64,000 nt of DNA, from assembly GCA_030762175.1 (NCBI GenBank), contig CM060830.1, positions 45,186,501-45,250,500 of the forward strand. The letters are read 5' to 3'. Both the position numbers and the translations under genes were made by a program. Within the stretch, counting starts at the first letter, position 1. The number at the start of each line of letters is the position of its first letter. Shown piece by piece: positions 58,286 through 64,000 of this stretch. This DNA is from Metallyticus violacea. Taxonomy: Eukaryota; Arthropoda; Insecta; Mantodea; Metallyticidae. The notes beneath the pieces are model-generated. The model saw only the letters and a program-made list of their open reading frames with translations, did not search any database and was not told the DNA's origin.

Positions 58286-59291
58286 TAATTATTATTTAAT
58301 AAAAATGCTGATTTATTGTATACAAAAAAGATAGTTAATTTAATGACTTAATTAATTTCATATGGATTATAAATTGTATTAATTATACTATGCGTGTTAT
58401 TTTTTTAATATATAGCATATAGGGATTAAAAACAATCAATGAAAAATGTTTCAAAGTGACATAATGATGAGTTGAGCATTCTTTACATTTTCATTTTATG
58501 CCATGTAAGAACCAATAAGGAAAGAAGAACATGGGTATTTCAGCACTAAACATCACATTTTTGTTTGACTCGCTATATTCTTCTGTTTTATACTTTGATA
58601 TGTATAGGATCAAAGGTTAGTTACTATTTAGATAATACTTGCTGATTAACATCAACTCGTACTGCCTATATAATTATAGGCTGGGTATTAATGTAGATCA
58701 TTGTTGTGGTCTGACTTCTGCGCTATAGCAACTAACTTCTGATTCCTAGTTCATAGTTATAAATTAATTAAATTTTCTTTTAAAAAAAAACAGAAACTTT
58801 ATAATTATATATTGCTGAACACATTTCCATATACAGTTGTGTTAATGTTACCCAGTATATTTTCATAACCATAGTTACTTTTTTATTAAATTCTCTTATC
58901 CAAATTTTCTGTTTCAATTCAGGCCTCCCCAGTTTTAAGCATCTAGAATTGCTATTGGTCAAAAGCTTTACTAAGGCCAAGCAAATTAGCACAAGTAATT
59001 TCTTAAAATTAAAGTCTGTTTAAAATAGCAAATTTTAAATTTGCTATACAGCTTTAATAATTGATCTACCATTTACAAAACCAAATTAAGCATAATTTAA
59101 ACTGGTTACCATGTATTTTCATTTTTGCAATACAGCTCTTATTTTAATGAACAGTCCTGCAGAATGCAAAGTATAAAGAAATTTCCTTTTTTTTTTTCTT
59201 ATATGTTTTACTTGTTCACCTCAAAGTTCAAATATGTATTATTAAATAATTAAATATGGTGGACTTTTGTAACAGCGATATTTTATACTAT

Positions 59292-59470
59292 GAATTTAAA
59301 ATTATTGAGTTGAATTTGTAACACATCACCAATATTTAAAAAAGGAAAACTAAGTTTCTGGAGCTAATTGCTCCCATCATCAGTTCCAGATTGACTCTGA
59401 TCCAGAAACTTAGTTTTCCTTTTTTAAATACTAGTGATGTAAGTGTTACAAATTCGATTCAATAATTCTA
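59292..59470. repeat. Foldback repeat carrying a hammerhead-like core
   Basis: Left arm 59302-59358 (GAATTTGTAACAC, CACCAATATTTAAAAAAGG, AAAACTAAGTTTCTGG) and right arm 59401-59466 (CCAGAAACTTAGTTTTCC, TTTTTTAAATACTAGTGATG, GTGTTACAAATTC) are inverted copies, almost without mismatch. The spacer contains the body of one hammerhead-like motif. Confidence 0.85.
59344..59387 (-). ncRNA. Hammerhead-ribozyme-like motif with intact core
   Basis: Minus strand, 5' to 3': stem I strand GGAA; CUGAUGA, exactly the consensus; stem II UGG(G)AGC/GCUCCA with one bulged G and loop AAUUA; GAAA; stem III AC/GU with loop UUA; U as the cut-site base; then UUCC, which closes stem I. All invariant positions C3 U4 G5 A6 G8 A9 and G12 A13 A14 are present. 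This is the best ribozyme candidate in the window. Stem I is short, so it may depend on the neighbouring inverted copy or a second molecule. Confidence 0.75.
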
Positions 59471-59619
59471 TGTATTATTAAAATTGATCATTACCAAGCT
59501 ATTTTGCCATGGTCTTTGATTTAAATGAAAATTAAAAACCAAAAGCTTTCATTGGCTACTGTGAAGTCAGTGGACTGAGTGGAAGAAAAGAAAGAATAAA
59601 TATATTCAAATATATATTT

Positions 59620-59835
59620 CTTTTATTCTGAATTAGCTAGTAAGTCAATTCAATACTCTTATGTTCCACTTACCATTGAATTATACAGAATATGTTTCAT
59701 AGCCTTTTGCCTGTACCATGAACAAAAGCCTGTGAAACATGTTCAGTAATTCATTGGTAAGTGGAGCATAAGAGTATTAAATTGATTCACTACCTTATTG
59801 AGAATAAATTAATTGCTTCACTATATTAGTTCCAA
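59620..59835. repeat. Foldback repeat, same family as 30483-30790
   Basis: Left arm AATACTCTTATGTTCCACTT, ACCATTGAATTATACAG pairs with TTCATTGGTAAGTGGAGCATA, AGAGTATT on the right. Central parts (GCAGGCAAAAGGC on the minus strand, AAAAGCCTGTGAAACATG on the plus strand) keep stem II and GAAAC of a hammerhead but have lost CUGANGA. Confidence 0.75.
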
Positions 59836-60139
59836 CATGAAATTAATTTTAAATTTATATATTTCTTCTTTGTTTCTTTTTTTTCCCCCATATTAATATA
59901 CTAGTGACATTAGAATTCAAATTTTATTTCTCAAGTGTTTAAAATTTTAATGTCAATGTAATTTTATATATATATATATATATATATTTGTAGCAGAGAA
60001 TAAGCATCCATTAGGTTGACAATAAGTATTTTTAGTATTTAGTATTTATTTCTCCTGCATCACATACATATTTTTTTTAATACAAAATAGACACAAATAA
60101 AAGGGAAAAAAAATGTTACTTTTAAATATAACAGTTAGG

Positions 60140-61430
60140 AACAGTGCCTTCAGCAATTCCAGAAGGCACTGAATCGAATAAAAATTCATTCCAATTTGAT
60201 TGGCTCAGCCCCCCAGTCCCCCGGTTCATCAGCAGCTACCCACTGGAATATCCAGGGGACCGGGCTTTGATCCAACCAAAAACAAAACACAACATTAAAA
60301 GTAATTTATACATTCAATACAATATTAAGTTACATTTCTTACTAAACCTTTAATCTTTTTTAAAATTAAACCCATTCGGTCAAAGTTATATCCTTTAGAG
60401 TTGCTTATTCCTTAGGGCCTTATACACACTAACAGCCAGGTTACTGGTGTATAAGGATCCTGTTTAACTTATTAGATAACTAGCCCCATACCCTCCCCTA
60501 TTCATTCCATCCTCCTTTCACTATCTGACAATTTTATTCTCAAGCATATTTCCTAAGTATTTTATACCCATAACCATTTTTGTCTTACCTTTCCTATGTA
60601 TTTTCCCAATTTCTTAACATTTTCATCTGATTTTAAATTTAAAATTTTTCTACCTCTGTTTCATCTGGTAAGTTTTCCCATTTTTGAACAGGAACTATTC
60701 CCTCCAAAACTTAGTTTGCCTACATACTAGTAAACAATGCCAAGTACTATCTGGTTCTTCTCACATAGGACATATCCCCTCAGTGTGTCCACTTTTTAAT
60801 CCACTTAAATATTTTAATCCTGTTCTAAACCATGCCAACCCTTCCCTTCCTAACTTATCACAAATTTCAACATATCTTTCTCCTCCCCACACATTTTTTA
60901 GTGTACTATATAATTTCAGAGATTTTTTGGTGTTAAGATTTGCCATTTTTCCTGTTTTTCTATATCCTCAATTCTTATTATCTCTTTCCAAAATCCTTTA
61001 CCCAACCTTTCTCCCTCGTACCATACTAGTCCCATGCCTGCTTCTTGTACGATATTTTGGATTTTAGATAACCAAGTTTCTCTCCCCTTGATTTTACCTT
61101 GTGCTACCAGACACTGATTAATAATATTCTTGTACTCTAGTCTCCCTATTCTATACCAATATTTCAATATTGTTTCCATGACCTTGCTTTTATAGCCCAG
61201 TCTTCCTAGTTCCATTAGAGCAACCTCGTTAGGTGAAGATCTAGGTAAGCCTAGAACAATTCTACAAAATAATCTATTTATCATATTTATCCCTTTCCAT
61301 CCTTCATCTGGCCCCCAAATTTCTATTCCATATATCATTCTGCTTTCCACTATTGAGTCATATATTCTCTCTAACCATTTTACTTGCATATTTGGTATGA
61401 CAATAAGTCTTTTCATCTTTTAAAACATTC
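60140..61430 (-). pseudogene. LINE C-terminal region and 3'UTR, best-preserved copy
   Basis: Minus strand from about 61420: LERIYDSIVESRMIYGIEIWG, MINRLFCRIVLGLPRSSPN, VALMELGRLGY, ETILKYWYRIGRLEY, AGMGLVWYEGERLGKGFWKE (166 open codons, 61416-60916). After a frame change come KKSLKLYSTLKNVWGGERY and GLAWFRTG (60940-60830), then CPM..EEPDSTWHCLLVCRQ near 60775-60715, a Cys/His knuckle whose second Cys codon is a stop. The polypeptide is the part downstream of the RT core. The 3'UTR runs to about 60140, where AGTGCCTTC/GAAGGCACT (60143-60170) forms a hairpin near the end. Confidence 0.8.
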
Positions 61431-62040
61431 TTTCTAGCCAACAGTTGCAGAACAGCACAATTGGTGTAATTGCATAATGTGAAGGTGAAGTTGTTAAAAT
61501 TAAGTATTAATGCTGAAGTGTAAAAAAAAAATAAAGTCAGTGTATTATTTAATTCCATATTTATATCTTTCCATTAATTAATCTAGATTGCAATCCCTTA
61601 CGGAAAATGGGCAGTGATATTCAGCTGAGTTCTTAATTGCTAACAAACGTCTGAAATAAGACAGCCTCTGCAAACATCAAAACACAAATAAATTAACACA
61701 GCTGTTGTATCTACTTTTACACTTTCTACATATTTCAGAAATAAAAATTTCAGACCTAAAAACAAAAATTGGCAGCAACAAAAGCGTACTTTGCATTTCA
61801 TACAGTGCAGCATAATCATTTAAGAGACCTATTTGTTCTATTGACTGTATTTCAAAACTTGTTAAGAACTGTTTTTGAACAACAATGTGCCTGTGCTAGA
61901 ATAAAATTTGAAGTGACCAAGACAAATGATCAGCCATTATACACAATTTTAAAGATTCAGAAAGACTAGGTAATTTATATTACTATTTTATATACATATT
62001 CTAGGATCATGGTTTTTAAAAGAGGTTATAAATTGAGAAA
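61431..62040. other. No recognisable feature
   Basis: AT-rich; the 66-codon open frame at 61769-61969 has no motif I recognise. Confidence 0.4.
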
Positions 62041-62260
62041 GAAAGAGAAATGGTAGTTAAATGGGCGAGGTGGTAAGGAAATTTAATTATTTAGGAACAA
62101 GATGAAGTTCTAATGGAAGTTGGAATGAAAAAAATGGCAATAGCAAAAGGAAAATAAGCTATGAGTGTTATAAGAGCATGTTTAAGAAAAATTCTAGATA
62201 TAATGTATTTATTTTATTTTGTGAGAAGGAAATATTAATTGGATTTTTAATTGTAAGTGA
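62040..62260 (+). pseudogene. LINE reverse-transcriptase fragment, tiny
   Basis: GEVVRKFNYLGTR, then SSNGSWNEK resembles F-x-Y-L-G-x-x-x-x-x-x-G-x-W of LINE reverse transcriptases after the palm; similar to 31570-31650 in position within the protein. Only about 60 codons remain. Confidence 0.45.
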
Positions 62261-62377
62261 ACAATTACAATGTTCACTTAATTAGATACAATATCCTTAA
62301 TTACAAAACAAAGAAAAAATAAAACAAGATATAATAAATAAAATATGACAAACAAGTTATAAAACAAATAGGACAAA

Positions 62378-62455
62378 AATGTTGGTACATGATAAGGTAA
62401 TTAATGTATACTTTGGCAATGTTGGTACATGATAAGGTAATTAATGTATACTTTG
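62378..62455 (+). repeat. Perfect 38-bp tandem duplication
   Basis: AATGTTGGTACATGATAAGG followed by TAATTAATGTATACTTTG is present twice with a GC spacer (period 40). The lack of any mismatch implies it is recent. Confidence 0.9.
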
Positions 62456-63527
62456 TATTAAATGTTCACAGGATAAAGTGAAAATGTTAAGATTTATATT
62501 GAATATATCAATATTTAAGTAATATAATTTATTGTATAAGGTTTGCATTCTAAGCACAGGAGAATATTTATATGCATCATATTAACCCTTGGAATAAAGA
62601 AAATATTATGAAATGAGTTTGATGTGATACTTAGAAAATAAAAGCATATAAATTGTCTTAGGTTTCAATTATTTACTTTATTGTGTAAAAGTTTGTAGAG
62701 GAAAAGTAACAATAGATAATTCCTTCTGTATGATAAAATTTTAAACGGAAATAATTGAAGTAAAATATCATAAGAAATTAAATTAGCAAAGAAGCAGCCT
62801 TTTTTAAAAAATATATACTTTAGAAATTTGCGCTGAATTATTCCAATGAATACATAATGACAAGTGAAGCATTAAGAGTATGTAGTTCAACTAAATCAAT
62901 TATATAATAATATCAGTTATATGATTGGCTTCACCGTGCAAGTTCCAATTTATATTTTAATAATAATAGTATTATTTTTTTTGGTGTATTTTTAGATCTC
63001 GTTTTGTAATGGATTGGTAAAGTATGTATATTTGAATATGGTATATTATGTAGTCTATTCGGATATTTTCAATAAATTTCAATTTCAATACACATATTCT
63101 TAAAATCATAACTCTACAAAATGTTTCCACTGTTGGCATGCTATTCCGTCCTTTGAGTGAAGTGTAAGTAAAAGTTCTGGGTTTTTATGATCAGTGGCTT
63201 GAAATGTCAGATATTGTATATACCAGTTTGCATACAAAAATTGGTACAGAAAATATATTCTTATAGAGTATGTGAATTTTGAGACTTTTTGGAGACAGAG
63301 CTCTCAAAACTTCTTATTTGTAGGGAAAGTAGATGGCTTTGTATGTTGCAATTGCCAACCATAGAGTATATGCTAATCTCTATCCAGTCATGAGATCGTA
63401 GTTAGAATCACAGGACAAAACACTTCTATTATTAATATGTTTTTTGCTGGCTTCTTGTATGAAATAAATTTCATTCATTCCAATATAATATTCTTTAACG
63501 ATATTGTTCACTTTCATAATTAATTTT

Positions 63528-63712
63528 GTGTTGGAACTAATACAGTGAAGCAATTAATTTATTCTCAATCAGCTAGTGTAGGGAATGGATTTAATATATT
63601 ATTCACACCTGGTGATGTGGGCAAAGGCATGTAAAACATGTTCTGTATAATTCAATGGTAAGTGAAGCATAAGAGTGTTAAATCAACTCACTAGCTAATT
63701 GAGAATAGATAT
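63528..63712. repeat. Foldback repeat, same family as 30483-30790 and 59620-59835
   Basis: TTAATTTATTCTCAATCAGC on the left pairs with GCTAATTGAGAATAGAT on the right; TAAGTGAAGCATAAGAGTG repeats the shared arm. In the middle, CUGGUGA, GUGGGCAAAGGC, GUAAAAC and AUGUUC (plus strand, 63609-63645) is a decayed hammerhead core with A6 changed to G. Confidence 0.65.
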
Positions 63713-63829
63713 TGTTCACTTTCTTGTTTCTATGATGAATAGTTACAAAAGTTATAAACAATAAATCATGGAGAGATGTATGTGTATATGTGGTTTTTTT
63801 TCCTCTTTCATTGTTGATTTGTTTTGTTT

Positions 63830-64000
63830 ATGGATGTTCTTTAACATCTCAGGTCATCAGAATTCCATTCAATTCAGGGTGTGAAATGGCCAATAAATTT
63901 GACTCAGAGCCTTCTTATTTCAAGCTTGAAGTTCTTTTTACATGCCATAGATCTAAGACAGGGGGGACCCATGGCTTTATTTCCCTTCTGAAGCAAGCCA
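63830..64000 (-). mobile_element. SINE family 1, cut by the window edge
   Basis: TCTTTAACATCTCAGGTCATC, GTGTGAAATGGCCAATAAATTT, CCTTCTTATTTCAAGC, CTTCTGAAGCAAGCCA match the complement of 34780-34950. The tRNA-like head would be beyond 64000. Confidence 0.7.

Noticed and set aside
1..64000. CRISPR array, operons, ribosome binding sites
   Set aside because: The window is eukaryotic; the repeats are microsatellites, a minisatellite and transposons, and none has CRISPR spacing.

Overview
This is a eukaryotic nuclear window. It is AT-rich, with introns, spliceosomal GT..AG signals, microsatellites and dense remains of animal transposons. Many Penelope-like elements, Tc1/mariner copies, LINE ends and tRNA-derived SINEs suggest an arthropod or similar invertebrate with a transposon-rich genome. 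I cannot name the species from sequence alone.

Host gene. I see one host gene, on the + strand: the 3' half of an ARID4-type gene (ARID4A/ARID4B of vertebrates, hat-trick of Drosophila), a SIN3/HDAC co-repressor subunit. Six coding segments join in phase: 1-531 (open at the left edge), 21523-22304, 28304-28425, 28522-28716, 35816-35965 and 37375-37544. They encode about 649 residues: acidic Ser/Glu-rich linkers, an alanine run, an NTPPTTP/SPRE stretch, a basic KKRRRSRKR patch, and the C-terminal coiled coil ending in IDRRRKK. The Tudor, chromo-barrel and ARID domains must lie left of the window. A second possible last exon sits at 44110-44147.

Transposons. Intron 1 (21 kb) holds a Tigger/pogo transposon (2851-6476) broken by a Penelope element, a LINE end and a SINE. 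It also holds a MITE split by a mariner, a Tc1-like element between direct repeats, more LINE and Penelope debris, and a mariner at 19806-20946. Intron 2 has two mariners, one with intact ends and TA duplications (22969-24178). Intron 4 has the best Penelope element (32060-34345, minus strand), broken mainly by one frameshift in an A8 run. Intron 5 holds another Tc1-like copy. Right of the gene, 37.5-46 kb has few repeats and could hold 3'UTR. From 46 kb on there are LINE ends, head-to-head Penelope pairs, a minisatellite interrupted by a mariner (54.4-56.7 kb), foldback repeats, and a LINE remnant (60.1-61.4 kb).

Most interesting layer. Hammerhead-ribozyme-like cores (CUGANGA, stem II, GAAA, a two-base-pair stem III) recur at the Penelope 3' end, in foldback repeats, and in a roughly 99-bp insert with a 10-bp target duplication. 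The best case (59344-59387, minus) has all conserved core bases and a matching stem I. The Penelope copy at 32060-32107 has perfect stems I and II and appears to have exchanged the C3-G8 core pair for U3-A8. No dedicated host defence or other novel gene system was seen.
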